Positions 1 to 8,687 of a DNA stretch of 13,212 nt are shown piece by piece; positions within the stretch are counted from its first letter, which is position 1, and each line of letters begins with the position of its first letter. The position numbers and the translations under genes are program-made. The stretch is from Ectocarpus siliculosus (Eukaryota > Sar > Phaeophyceae > Ectocarpales > Ectocarpaceae). The stretch spans positions 1 to 13,212 of the forward strand of contig FN649018.1 in the NCBI GenBank assembly GCA_000310025.1, in the 5' to 3' direction. The notes below the pieces were generated by a model. The model was not told where the DNA came from. It did no database searches and saw nothing but the letters and a program-made list of their open reading frames with translations.

Positions 1-342
1 GTGGCCCCGCCCATTCGCGTTGTTCGTCGGACAGGTCGGGGACGTCGGGGAACGTAACTCTTACTTGCTCATGTCGTCTCGCGAGATGCTTCAGCCAATC
101 GTCAGCAAATACCTACGTAGTGAGGCGTTGAACGGGGTGCGCCGGTATACGGCTGTATTTTCACTCTATGATAATGATACCGCGTGGCGGGAAGATAGAG
201 ATTCGTTGACAGGGGTTAGCTAGGGGTCGTAGTAGGAAAAGCAAACGTAGCTACGATGTACTGTGACCAGACGGACCCACCGAGATGCGTGGCGGACGCA
301 AGGAGAGCAGACACAACGACACTCCGGGCTGATTATTTTGCA

Positions 343-382
343 GTGATACACGGACATTTCTTCTCCCTAATGTGATACACGG
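343..382. repeat. Short direct repeat, GTGATACACGG twice
   Basis: The 11-base word GTGATACACGG occurs at 343-353 and again at 372-382, 29 bases apart. No function is assigned. It may be chance or the remnant of a small duplication. Confidence 0.35.
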
Positions 383-600
383 TCTACCAGGATGGAGGGT
401 TAAACTGCGTCAGGAATATCAGCCAATGCCCTCGTAAGGCATAGGCCATTGTATGCTACTCTCTTGTTATTCTCGCTCGCGGGCGATCCAGGCGCTCCGC
501 GGGGAATGAATGGTGTTCGTGCTATTATCATGAGGTCGTGCATGAGAATAGGGGACTAAACTGCTGTAGAACGGGTTGATTTCCCGCCGACAGCCGACCG

Positions 601-680
601 AAGAACGCGCCGCGTGGGTATCACCTGCGACTCTCGTGTTATTTCTCGATCCCGTGCGATCAAAAGAACGCACCGCGTGG
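601..680. repeat. 17-bp direct repeat (1 mismatch), 63 bp apart
   Basis: AAGAACGC(G/A)CCGCGTGG occurs at 601-617 and 664-680. The spacing of 63 is a multiple of three, so the plus-strand frame crossing both reads a repeated E-R-(A/T)-A-W peptide. There is no further support for coding. Confidence 0.4.
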
Positions 681-943
681 ATCCGCGCTCATGTTGCGCC
701 AGTTTTACAAGGACATGCATTAAAAGAAACGATACGAACCACGAGCGGGATATGGTCATCCGACGGGGACCCCACGCCTCGTCTTATCGGAATACTAAAC
801 GACTCGAGCCCGCGGAACAAATCCCACCGCGCACCTTACCCTTCATGTGAGAAAGGACAACCCTACTATCTCTACGAGTAAAGACACGTATCGCGACCTC
901 AGCATCCCCCAAACTACTTCTATGGGCGTACGCTACGGCTCGT

Positions 944-1915
944 TCACGGCACGGTCGGGTTCGGGCAGGCCGCCCTGCGGTGCCCTGCCTCCTTGCAGTT
1001 GCCGCATATCCAGAAGGCACAGGTCAGGTGGGAGTGATTCGGGTCACGGTTGGCGGCCCGGCACTTGTGGCACGTCTCACCCTGCCCGGGCACCCCCGGG
1101 TTCGCCATTGGCCTTTGCTGCAAGGCGAGATTACGCTGGTTACGCACGTCGGCTAGCATTTGGTGGTGGCTAGCGGACCCTCCGAGGGATGGTACTCCCG
1201 TCGCTCCGCCCCCCGCTGCTTTGCCGCGGCCGCCCCCGCCCCGACCGGGCGGCCCCTGGGTGTAATGTCCGGCCACCCCATGTGTCGCACCTTGCGATCG
1301 CGCCTGCCGTCGAGATTGCCGCGGGGTCTGCTGCTGAACCCCCGGTTGCAGCGCCATCTGCAGGGGAACCGGGGAAGGGTGGATACCGAAGGCTCCCCCC
1401 CCCGGCCCGAACGTCGGGAATGGCGCGGTCACGACGGGGAGGCCGAGCGCCGTCCCCATGGCGGCGCTCATTCCCGCGACCGGAGCCGACTTACGGATAC
1501 GCACGTAATCCGCCGAAAACAGATCGTTGGGGACCCCGTGGGCATTCGGTAGCAGACCCGTAAACATGTCCAACACATCGGTCGCCGCCCTCGCGCCGTA
1601 CGTCGGCCCAAACGCTACTACCAGGCGGTCGCCCCTGGCTACCGTATCGGAGATGATCTTAATGTCGCCGGCCGATTCCCCCACGGCTACCATGATGGTG
1701 TGGGCCGCTACTAGGGCGCGTCGCAGGTCATGCCACGAAAACACCCGATCGGCATTCCGCGTAACCTGAAGGACCTTCAGGAACGCGCTACGAACCTGTG
1801 CGGAAAACGAAATGGCACCGAGGGCGGCCCCCGCCGTGTCGTCAGCAGCGATCACATGAAGGACGGCTAACGACGTGGCGCCAAACGGGTCGCTGCTACA
1901 TCGTAAATGGAAAAC
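944..1915 (-). pseudogene. Zinc-knuckle (CCHC) Gag-like protein, C-terminal half
   Basis: The frame is open from a TAA at 1918-1916 down to the TGA at 944. It has no convincing start: protein-like sequence already runs upstream of the GTG at 1855, to about 1895, where the tandem array takes over. Counting from that GTG (303 residues), residues 1-135 look like a compact helical domain. Residues 136-255 are Gly/Pro/Gln-rich low complexity. The C-terminus has two metal-binding motifs: C262-x2-C265 with H276 and C279, and a perfect C284-x2-C287-x4-H292-x4-C297. A helical domain, a disordered linker and terminal CCHC knuckles are the classical arrangement of a retroelement Gag or nucleocapsid, which bind RNA or single-stranded DNA. 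No family was recognised for the N-terminal domain, and a host CCHC protein is possible. It probably continues the ORF at 3436-4203, separated by the repeat-bearing insert. Confidence 0.6.
1395..1403. repeat. C9 homopolymer inside the zinc-knuckle ORF
   Basis: Nine consecutive C on the plus strand (G9 on the coding strand) encode glycines in the Gly/Pro-rich linker. The frame stays open across it, unlike at the C12 and G6 runs in the pol element to the right. Confidence 0.6.
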
Positions 1916-1918
1916 TTA

Positions 1919-2700
1919 ACGAACGGATGGCTCGAAAGCACGCATCCCGAAGCACATCGTATCGAGGCCGGCCCACGAAATGGCGTCCAAAGCCATCGCC
2001 GGTCCATCGTACCGAGCCAAGGTTACATCGAGGGCGTCGTAAAGCAAAGCAGACGGATGGCTCGAAAGCACGCATCCCGAAAACGCATCGTATCGAAAAC
2101 CGTTCCAGAAGCAATCGGCCCACGAAATGGCGTCCAAAGCCATCGCCGGCCCATCGTACCGAGCCAAGGTTACATCGAGGGCGTCGTAAAGCAAAGCAGA
2201 CGGATGGCTCGAAAGCATGCATCCCGAAAACGCATCGTATCGAAAACCGTTCCACGAAATGGCGTCAGAAGCAATCGCAAGATCATTATGTCGAGGACGG
2301 AAGCGAGTTTGTATCGAGGACTCCGTAAATCGAAAACAAACCGATGGCTCGAAACACTCATCCCGAGGCGCATGGTATCGAGGCCGGCCCGCGAAATGGC
2401 ACCCCAAAACTATGGCGAGCGAAGCGTATCGAGAACAACCCCTAAAGCTCATCGTATCGAGGGCGGAGCCGAGTTTGTATCGAGGACGCCGTAAATCGAA
2501 AACAAACGGATGGCTCGAAATACTCATCCCGAGGTACATGGTATCGATAACGGCCCGCGAAATGACTCCCCAAATCTATCACGAGCCAACCGTATCGAGG
2601 GCAACCCTTGTAATCGTATCGAGAACAACCCCGGACATGGCCTCAAACAGTCGGGACGGTGGATATCGCAGACAAAGGGGAACTGATGGCTCAAGAGCAC
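1919..2700. repeat. Tandem array, irregular 130-176 bp units rich in TATCGA
   Basis: The anchor CGGATGGCTCGAAA (with variants) starts at 1924, 2054, 2201, 2341 and 2507, with a degenerate copy at 2683. Spacings are 130, 147, 140, 166 and 176. Inside each unit a shorter word, GTATCGAG or a variant, recurs several times (for example near 1963, 2091, 2238, 2315, 2375, 2427, 2455, 2479 and 2593). This suggests that the array grew from a short TATCGA-type word. The first two units share about 100 nearly identical bases (about 1972-2070 against 2117-2218), so that duplication is recent. Frames of up to about 200 codons are open on both strands, but they encode overlapping repetitive Arg/Ser-rich or His/Arg-rich peptides and are not called as genes. 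Confidence 0.9.
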
Positions 2701-3418
2701 GCATCTCCCCATCCGCGTACGGGCGAGAGGTTAAAGAACAGCTACAAAGCTCTCGATGATCGGTCGTTTCGAGGGGCAGCAATAACATACCCGCGTTCGG
2801 ACTGTTCGTGGACCTATCTCGCAACGTCGAGGCCTATGATTTCCGGTCGGCAGCATGTGAAAGGCGCAATATCAAAGAAATAATTTCAAAGATGACATAG
2901 AGAGAAAGATACGTCGACGTATGATCGTCGTGAGGTGCCACGATCCATTGAGAGCGTGTTCAGGGGGATGCACGCACACATTAAATACTTGATGGGTGGT
3001 ACGCCCCATCTCGAGGCGATACGCGTAAACTATTAGTAATTGCGAAGAACCACCCGTCGCGTATACGCGGCTCTTGGCAACTTATATCGTACGCCCTGCA
3101 CCGCAGTCCCCACTGCCAGACCACCGACAGTTATCTCCTTTGTACTTTTGAAATTACGAACACCCTCCCTACGTCGTATCACTGGCTCGCGTGGCGGGGT
3201 ATCCAAAGAGCATGACAAATAATACCGTTGCAATTTCGGCGAGGGCCGTGGGTGATAAAGGTATGACGATCGTCAAGATCGTCCAAGGAATTTTTGCGCG
3301 AAGGATCGGACATGTTGAAGTACTACGCAAACAATGCGCGAAAGTGCATACGTACTACTCAAACGAGACGATAATCATCGACAGGATCAAGATCATCTTG
3401 GGAATAGAGTGAGCGACG
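2701..3418. other. Non-coding stretch, nothing recognised
   Basis: Only short unrelated open frames occur. The sequence contains several CGTCGACG/CGATCGTC-like words (about 2910-2930 and 3265-3285) but no clear repeat unit, RNA gene or domain. Confidence 0.5.
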
Positions 3419-3446
3419 AAAATTTTTGGCGAAAATTAAAAATTTT
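3419..3446. repeat. AT-rich perfect inverted repeat (9-bp stem, 10-nt loop)
   Basis: AAAATTTTT at 3419-3427 is followed, after the 10 bases 3428-3437, by its exact reverse complement AAAAATTTT at 3438-3446. It covers the stop codon (3436-3438) of the minus-strand ORF and lies just inside the right edge of the putative insert. It could form a weak hairpin and might mark a junction or a polyadenylation-type region. Function is unknown. Confidence 0.6.
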
Positions 3447-4203
3447 GTTTACGAGAGCACACCGCGAGACAGTCATCGACGGGGACTGTATCCCTCACCT
3501 CCGCGTGGCCTGATTCCGCCTGCACCACACCCATGTATGCGTCGTCCGCCGACACCATGACCTTGTGGTTGGCTACCTGCTGCTGCTGGGCTGTTGCGAT
3601 CGCCGAGCTGGACGCTCCCGCCGATGTGGGTGTCACCGCGGGAGCGGGGGCCGCCGACGCCGAAGCTGCTGCTGCTGCCGCTGGGGCCGCTGTCGGAACG
3701 GCCGCCGCCACTGGAACAGCAGCCGCTGCCACGGGAGCTGCCGTCGCCGGGGCCGGCGGGGCCGCCCCGGACTCGCGAGCGGGAGCTTTGCCCGACGATG
3801 GCAGAGCCGGCAGGACCACGTACGTGCCCGTCTCTTTGACGAACTCCCGCAACACCTCGAGCACCTCTCCCATGAATGCCCGCGCTCCGAACGCTTTCCT
3901 GGCCGCTATCGCGCCCGTCGAACCGTGCCCCTGGGTCTCCGCACCGCGCAGGAAATCCTCCATCGTCTCCTGCGTGCCCTGCCCCAGCGCCAGCACCAAT
4001 GGCAGCATCATGGTGAACAGAGCTATCTTGTCCTTCCCTTCCAGAGAAGCGCCCTCGCTGGTGCAGACTCGTGCCAGTGCCAGAGTCGGGAGGGCCCCGA
4101 TGGCCGAGCTCGTGTCGAAGCACACCAACTCTTTAACTGCCTTCCCCGCAGGGGCCGACGCGGCCGCGGCCAGCTGAGCCGCGCTCAGCTGCATGGTAGT
4201 CTG
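3436..4203 (-). CDS. Helical plus Ala/Pro-linker protein, Gag-like N-terminal half
   Basis: The ATG at 4194 gives 252 residues. An in-frame TAA at 4209-4207 lies just upstream, and the -3 position is A, so this ATG is a credible start if the transcript is unspliced. Residues 1-130 look helical and globular, with an Ala-rich amphipathic start and hydrophobic segments near 56-71 and 109-128. Residues about 131-204 are an almost pure Ala/Pro/Ser/Thr linker. After a QQQQ stretch a short acidic segment follows (205-240). The last residues before the TAA at 3436 read into AT-rich DNA and are probably not native. A good splice-donor-like GAG|GTGAGG lies at 3499/3498, so the true coding end may be 3499. 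I recognise no family. It could be the N-terminal half of the zinc-knuckle gene at 944-1915, the capsid-like half of a retroelement Gag, or a host gene. Confidence 0.55.
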   Translation of the reverse strand, partial: QTTMQLSAAQLAAAASAPAGKAVKELVCFDTSSAIGALPTLALARVCTSEGASLEGKDKIALFTMMLPLVLALGQGTQETMEDFLRGAETQGHGSTGAIAARKAFGARAFMGEVLEVLREFVKETGTYVVLPALPSSGKAPARESGAAPPAPATAAPVAAAAVPVAAAVPTAAPAAAAAASASAAPAPAVTPTSAGASSSAIATAQQQQVANHKVMVSADDAYMGVVQAESGHAEVRDTVPVDDCLAVCSRKQNF

Positions 4204-4568
4204 CTGTTATTCGTGCTGTACGCTTCCTCGTAAGGGTTGGGAAGGCTTGTCACGAGTGGGCGCTCTCTTCAAGCCTTTGTCGCAGATCATCTGTTCTCAT
4301 CCACGGAACCCCTTCGTGGTTCCATGATTTCGACATTATTTTACCAAAGAAAAGGCTCCTGCCTACAGCACACTGCTGCTGCCCTACGAAAGTTCCTCCG
4401 CGGCCTTGCTTCTTTCGGCGAACGAGAACGACAGCAGTGCCGTGCCACGAATACACGCCTAGAGGGTAGATAAAATGACCTCTGTTTCCCCCCATGCATC
4501 CGTTGTCCCTCGTGCACCTGTAGCCTACCGCGACGTGATGCCGGTAACACCTCAACCCACACGCTCAC
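4204..4568 (-). other. Possible 365-bp intron, GTGAGC...TAACAG
   Basis: On the minus strand a candidate donor GAG|GTGAGC at 4569/4568 and a candidate acceptor TAACAG|CAG at 4204/4203 would join two segments in phase 0. The acceptor is a NAGNAG tandem (AACAGCAG), so one glutamine could be included or skipped. The nearer AG at CGTACAG would bring a TAA into frame. A pyrimidine patch (CCTTCCCAACCCTT) lies about 30-40 bases upstream of the acceptor. Without transcript data the call is tentative. The same interval could simply be a 5' leader. Confidence 0.35.
4301..4323. repeat. Small inverted repeat GGAACC/GGTTCC
   Basis: GGAACC at 4305-4310 and GGTTCC at 4318-4323 can pair across a 7-base loop. 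An alternative pairing is CCACG (4301-4305) with CGTGG (4315-4319). It lies inside the possible intron or leader of the minus-strand Gag-like gene. No function is assigned. Confidence 0.35.
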
Positions 4569-4643
4569 CTCGTTCGGCGGTTCGGCGGCAGGGGCAATGC
4601 CTGCCGCTTCAACACCATCATTGGGCGCACCAGATGACGCCAT
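4569..4643 (-). CDS. Possible first exon (25 codons) of the Gag-like gene
   Basis: The ATG at 4643-4641 opens a 25-codon stretch rich in Ala, Pro, Gly and Glu (starting M-A-S-S-G-A-P). It ends exactly at GAG|GTGAGC, a strong splice-donor match, in phase 0. Its composition resembles the Ala/Pro-rich protein at 3436-4203, to which it would be joined. The same frame stays open past the donor to 4341 without protein-like sequence, which fits intron read-through. It could instead be an upstream ORF. Confidence 0.35.
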
Positions 4644-6420
4644 ACGGACGCTTTTTCCTTTCCGAATTCGACGACTCCCCAACACCACCCTCCTCGATTA
4701 CTAAGAGCGTGTTCCTGGTTCTCCTTGCTGCACTATATGATATGTTGTCTCTCTGCTGCTGTGGTGCTGTGTGCTGTGCGCTGGTCCTCTGTGCGCTCCT
4801 CCCCCCGTCCCCGCCCCAGGCTGCTGTGTGCGTCCCCCCGAATCCATCCGCTCTCGCATTCTCGCGCAACAAGGGGGCCGTTCCGGTTCCTTTGTCTGCA
4901 GAAAGACGGCAAGAACGAAAGAGCTTCTCCTCGCCCTCACTATCGCCGTGATTTGTGTGTGTTTCACTCCACGATTGTGTCCACACATGGAAGATTTCAA
5001 GAGCCAATTCTCCAATAGAGGGAGTAAAAGACTCAGGTACGTATTTACCAACTCGCAGGCCGTGTGATTCCTAGTCTGCTCTTCGGCGTATTTGTATTTA
5101 TATGTTTCCTAGTATTCTATAACGGCTTCTTCTTCATCGAGTAAAACTGTGTCTCACCCACCGCCCTAAAAGTCATGTGATTACTGCTGTGTATACACGC
5201 CGTAGACACTTTCCTGCAGCGTAGGAGTCGATTGTGTGATATAAGCTTTTAGCTGGGTTTGTGTTCAACTCCTGATCAGCAAGAACACCTACTGTGACTC
5301 AACCGCTTATCTATCCAATCTCACGAGGCTGTCCAATGCTATGCTAAGGCGTCACACTCAACACAACGCTATGGGGACGGCACTCACGCTCACCTAAACC
5401 CTTGTCGAAGCTATGCCAAGCGGCTTCTGATCAAGGGGTTGTCTGTAGGAGCTCTGAAAACCAGAATAATCCAAATACCGTGGGAACTCCGGGGAAACGG
5501 GGATAACTTCAACCATACGGTTACAATCTGCGGAGCTTCCTACAACATTGACCCACCCTTGCTTTTTCGCGGAACAATTACCCTAAAATATTTCGTGGAA
5601 AAGCAAATAACAAAAACGGTAGGAAGCTCTTCGAAATGATCAAAGTACTCCCCCCCCTCCCGTTTTCCATTGCTAAATACTTTAAAAACAAAGAACCACT
5701 CCATATAATCATACTTGCCCCTCCTACACGGGTTTCGACATTTTCTCGGCGTTTCTTACTGCGACTTTGTGCACTTAAATGCGGGACACGCTTCTCCTCC
5801 ATACTGAAATCCTAGTGGGAACTTTACTGAAACAGGGGTGAAAGGCTTCAATTCTTGGCCAATCCGACCCACCCATATCAAGACATACTTCTTGCGGTTC
5901 CAGACTAATTGGGCTGAAACCAACTCTTCTCAATCGCGGGAAACATACTTTCAAATTGCTAACTTGCTGAACCATTCTGCCCGTGTACTCCCAACTACTG
6001 CCTCAATCAAGCAGGATTCTACACAACCCTGGAATGCCACCGACAGCCCCATAGAAAACCAGAGTTTTACCCCTGGCCCATAGGCCCTGCCGATGACACC
6101 CAACGTTGTTCTTCCTCCTACCAGCACTGACCAGTATTATTAAAGGTCCTGTCTCTCTAGGTTGTTCCTGCTAGTAAACTTGAAATGTCGCATTCTGCTT
6201 AAGATCTGAAGAGCACACCAGGATTACTATCATCTGAAGATCGCCTAGAGACGGGGAATGACACGATTCTGTAGTCACCGACCCACCCAACTCTGCTCCA
6301 CGCAAAATAAATTAATGACGTCGCCTATAAAAAATCAACTCATGTATCCATGAACAGTACCTTGGGCTCAACGACACATCCGATGACATACCTTCCCCAA
6401 CCACTTGGAGTAACATAAGA
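4644..6420. other. Long region without supported gene; possible upstream or LTR-like sequence
   Basis: No recognisable coding sequence. On the minus strand, 4700-5070 has a pyrimidine/purine-skewed, low-complexity character, and a TATAAATA word lies at 5102-5095, a possible core promoter for the minus-strand gene downstream. A C9 run at 5649-5657 gives a short G-rich purine tract on the minus strand. The rest (5100-6400) is visibly more AT-rich, with only short random-looking frames. I looked for paired LTR termini and tRNA boxes and found none. Confidence 0.45.
5095..5102 (-). promoter_or_regulatory. TATA-box-like word TATAAATA
   Basis: Read on the minus strand this is TATAAATA, matching the TATAWAWR consensus. 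It lies about 450 bases upstream of the candidate first-exon ATG at 4643 and about 900 upstream of the ATG at 4194. A single short AT-rich word is weak evidence. Confidence 0.15.
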
Positions 6421-6429
6421 TGAGACCAA

Positions 6430-7512
6430 AACATAGAACACAACACAAGAAGGAGGCTTCTAGGCATATCCGATACCATGCCCTACCCAATTGCTTGACG
6501 AGAAGAAACATAAAACATAAACACAAGAGGGAGGCTCCTAGGAATATCCGATACCATGCCCTACCCAAGTGCTTGACGAGAAGAAACATAAAACATAAAC
6601 ACGAAAAGGAGGCTTCTAGGCATATCCGATACCATGCCCTACCCAATTGCTTGACGAGAAGAAACATAAAACATAAACACAAGAGGGAGGCTCCTAGGAA
6701 TACCCGATACCATGCCCTACCCAATTGCTTGACGAGAAGAAACATAAAACTTAAACACAAGAGGGAGGCTCCTAGGAATATCCGATACCATGCCCTACCC
6801 AATTGCTTGACGAGAAGAAACATAAACACACACACAAGAAGGAGGCTCCTAGGTATATCCGATACCATGCCCTACCCAATTGCTTGACGAGAAGAAACAT
6901 AAAACATAAACACAAGAAGGAGGCTTCTAGGCATATCCGATACCATGCCCTGCCCAATTGCTTGACGAGAAGAAACATAAACACACACACAAGAAGGATG
7001 CTCCTAGGTATATCCGATACCATGCCCTACCCAATTGCTTGACGAGAAGAAACATAAAACATAAACACAAGAGGGAGGCTCCTAGGTATACCCGATACCA
7101 TGCCCTACCCAATTGCTTGACGAGAAGAAACATAAAACATAAACACAAGAGGGAGGCTCCTAGGAATACCCGATACCATGCCCTACCCAATTGCTTGACG
7201 AGAAGAAACATAAACACACACACAAGAAGGAGGCTCCTAGGTATATCCGATACCATGCCCTACCCAAGTGCTTGACGAGAAGAAACATAAAACATAAACA
7301 CAAAAAGGAGGCTCCTAGGTATATCCGATACCATGCCCTGCCCAATTGCTTGACGAGAAGAAACATAAACACACACACAAGAAGGATGCTCCTAGGTATA
7401 TCCGATACCATGCCCTACCCAATTGCTTGACGAGAAGAAACATTAAACATAAACACATGAAGGAGGCTTCTAGGCATATCCGATACCATGCCCTACTCAA
7501 TTGCTTGACGAA
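6430..7512. repeat. Tandem minisatellite, 14 units of 77/78 bp
   Basis: The marker TCCGATACCATGCCCT (CCCGATACC in variants) recurs at 6469, 6547, 6625, 6703, 6781, 6858, 6936, 7013, 7091, 7169, 7246, 7324, 7401 and 7479. Each unit contains CCTAGG or TCTAGG, then CCATGCCCTACCCAATTGC, then TTGACGAGAAGAAACAT. Units of 77 differ from those of 78 in having an ACACACAC tract in place of AAACATAAACAC. Because 78 is 26 codons, several frames stay open for long stretches: a Lys/Arg/His-rich 26-mer on plus and a hydrophobic 26-mer on minus. The 77-bp units shift frame repeatedly, so neither is treated as a gene. The last unit is cut off after TTGACGAAACAT. Confidence 0.95.
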
Positions 7513-7819
7513 ACATATACGTAGATAACCACGGACAAAAAGGGGATAGCCAACTTCCCTCACTATGAGTACACACATCCCACCAGTTGCATCACCGACA
7601 CCGTCGATATTTCGATACAGCCATATCCTCGGACACCTAAACACCCAGCCAGCTGCGGAGGTAGTTGCGGTCCCAGGAAGATCCCACTCCAGAAGAATAG
7701 ATAGTCGATGGTGCCAGGACCCACATGTCCTTCCCGAGCTTGTAGCAGAAGAGGGGAGGTCGATCGACACATGATTATGAGTCGAGCCCTGCACCCTTAC
7801 TGGAGAAACTCCCTCTGAT
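7513..7819. other. Unique spacer between two arrays
   Basis: About 300 bases of non-repetitive sequence separate the 78-bp and 85-bp arrays. There is a 69-codon open frame on each strand but no motif, and I assign no gene. Confidence 0.5.
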
Positions 7820-8672
7820 GGAGCCCAGAACTAAAGCGGGAGGTCAACACCGTGTGAGGGTGTGTCGCGAACTCGATCCCGCCCGGGGGAGCACAACACA
7901 GACGGAACACAGGAACAGAGACGGGAGGTCAACGACACGGGATGGTGTGCCAAGTCGATCCCGCCCGGGGAAGCACAACACAGACGGAACACAGGAACAA
8001 AGACGGGAGGTCAACGATACGGGATGGTGTGCCAAGACCTCGATCCCGCCCGAGGAAGCCCAACACCGACGGAACACAAGAACAAAGACGGGAGATCAAC
8101 GACACGGGATGGTGTGCCAAGACCTCGATCCCGCCCGGGGAGGCACAACACCGACGGAACACAAGAACATAGACGGGAGGTCAACGACACGGGATGGTGT
8201 GCCAAGTCGATCCCGCCCGGGGAAGCACAACACAGACGGAACACAGGAACGAAGACGGGAGGTCAACGATACGGGATGGTGTGCCAAGACCTCGATCCCG
8301 CCCGGGGAAGCACAACACAGACGGAACACAAGAACAAAGACGGGAGATCAACGACACGTGATGGTGTGCCAAGACCTCGATCCCGCCCGGGGAAGCACAA
8401 CACAGACGGAACACAAGAACGAAGACAGGAGATCAACGACACGTGATGGTGTGCCAAGACCTCGATCCCGCCCGGGGAAGCACAACACCGACGGAACACA
8501 AGAACGAAGACGGGAGATCAATGACACGGGATGGTGTGCCAAGAACTCGATCCCGCCCGGGGAAGCACAACACAGACGGAACACAAGAACAAAGACGGGA
8601 GATCAACGACACGGGATGGTGTGCCAAGACCTCGATCCCGCCCGGGGAAGCACAACACCGACGGAACACGAG
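7820..8672. repeat. Tandem minisatellite, about 10 units of 82/85 bp
   Basis: The marker GATCCCGCCCG starts at 7875, 7957, 8042, 8127, 8209, 8294, 8379, 8464, 8549 and 8634, preceded by a diverged partial unit from about 7820. The unit continues with AGCACAACACAGACGGAACA, then ACGGGAGGTCAACGACACGGG, then ATGGTGTGCCAAGACC. The 82-bp units lack three bases at the AAGACCTC end. A length of 85 shifts frame each unit, yet all frames lack stops. This gives one spurious plus-strand frame of 485 codons and a ladder of 77-78-codon minus-strand frames stepping by 85. On the minus strand the array directly follows the polypurine tract behind pol. Confidence 0.95.
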
Positions 8673-8687
8673 AAGCACACACACTCT

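Larger units (their letters stand above)
1..943. other. Region with no supported gene
   Basis: No frame here carries a recognisable domain, and the open stretches are short and overlapping. The most protein-like is a plus-strand frame at about 570-881, without an ATG start and with no recognised motif. Two small direct repeats are visible: an 11-mer (GTGATACACGG) at 343 and 372, and a 17-mer with one mismatch at 601 and 664. On the minus strand this is the region downstream of the zinc-knuckle ORF, where a pol gene would be expected if that ORF were a retroelement Gag, but no protease or RT signal is seen. Confidence 0.5.
1901..3454. other. Putative inserted segment between two Gag-like halves
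   Basis: Coding potential of the minus-strand zinc-knuckle ORF stops at about 1895, and that of the upstream helical ORF stops at about 3470-3500. The non-coding segment between them begins with TCGTAAA (1901-1907) and ends with its reverse complement TTTACGA (3448-3454). It contains a tandem array and about 750 bases without recognisable content. I see no target-site duplication and no transposase. An intron or an array expansion within the gene are alternatives, and the 7-bp inverted repeat may be chance. Confidence 0.25.

Noticed and set aside
1798-2759. Several long frames on both strands in the TATCGA-rich array
   Set aside because: Overlapping frames encode only low-complexity repeats. 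They are explained by the tandem structure.
3533-4233. Plus-strand frames of about 215-220 codons opposite the Gag-like ORF
   Set aside because: They are antisense shadows of a GC-rich Ala/Pro coding region. The minus strand has the better start context and a globular-looking N-terminal domain.
4296-4330. tRNA primer-binding site after an LTR end (minus strand ...CA then TGGAACCACG)
   Set aside because: The TGG-start word is part of a local inverted repeat, does not resemble a known tRNA 3' end, and no matching LTR pair was found.
6368-7430. Repeated hydrophobic, membrane-like 26-mer peptides on the minus strand of the 78-bp array and basic ones on the plus strand
   Set aside because: The 77-bp units break the frame several times, no non-repeat domain is attached, and both strands are equally open. 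This is expected from a stop-poor tandem repeat.
6469-7512. CRISPR array (regular repeats)
   Set aside because: Units are contiguous and near-identical over their whole length, with no variable spacers. This is a minisatellite.
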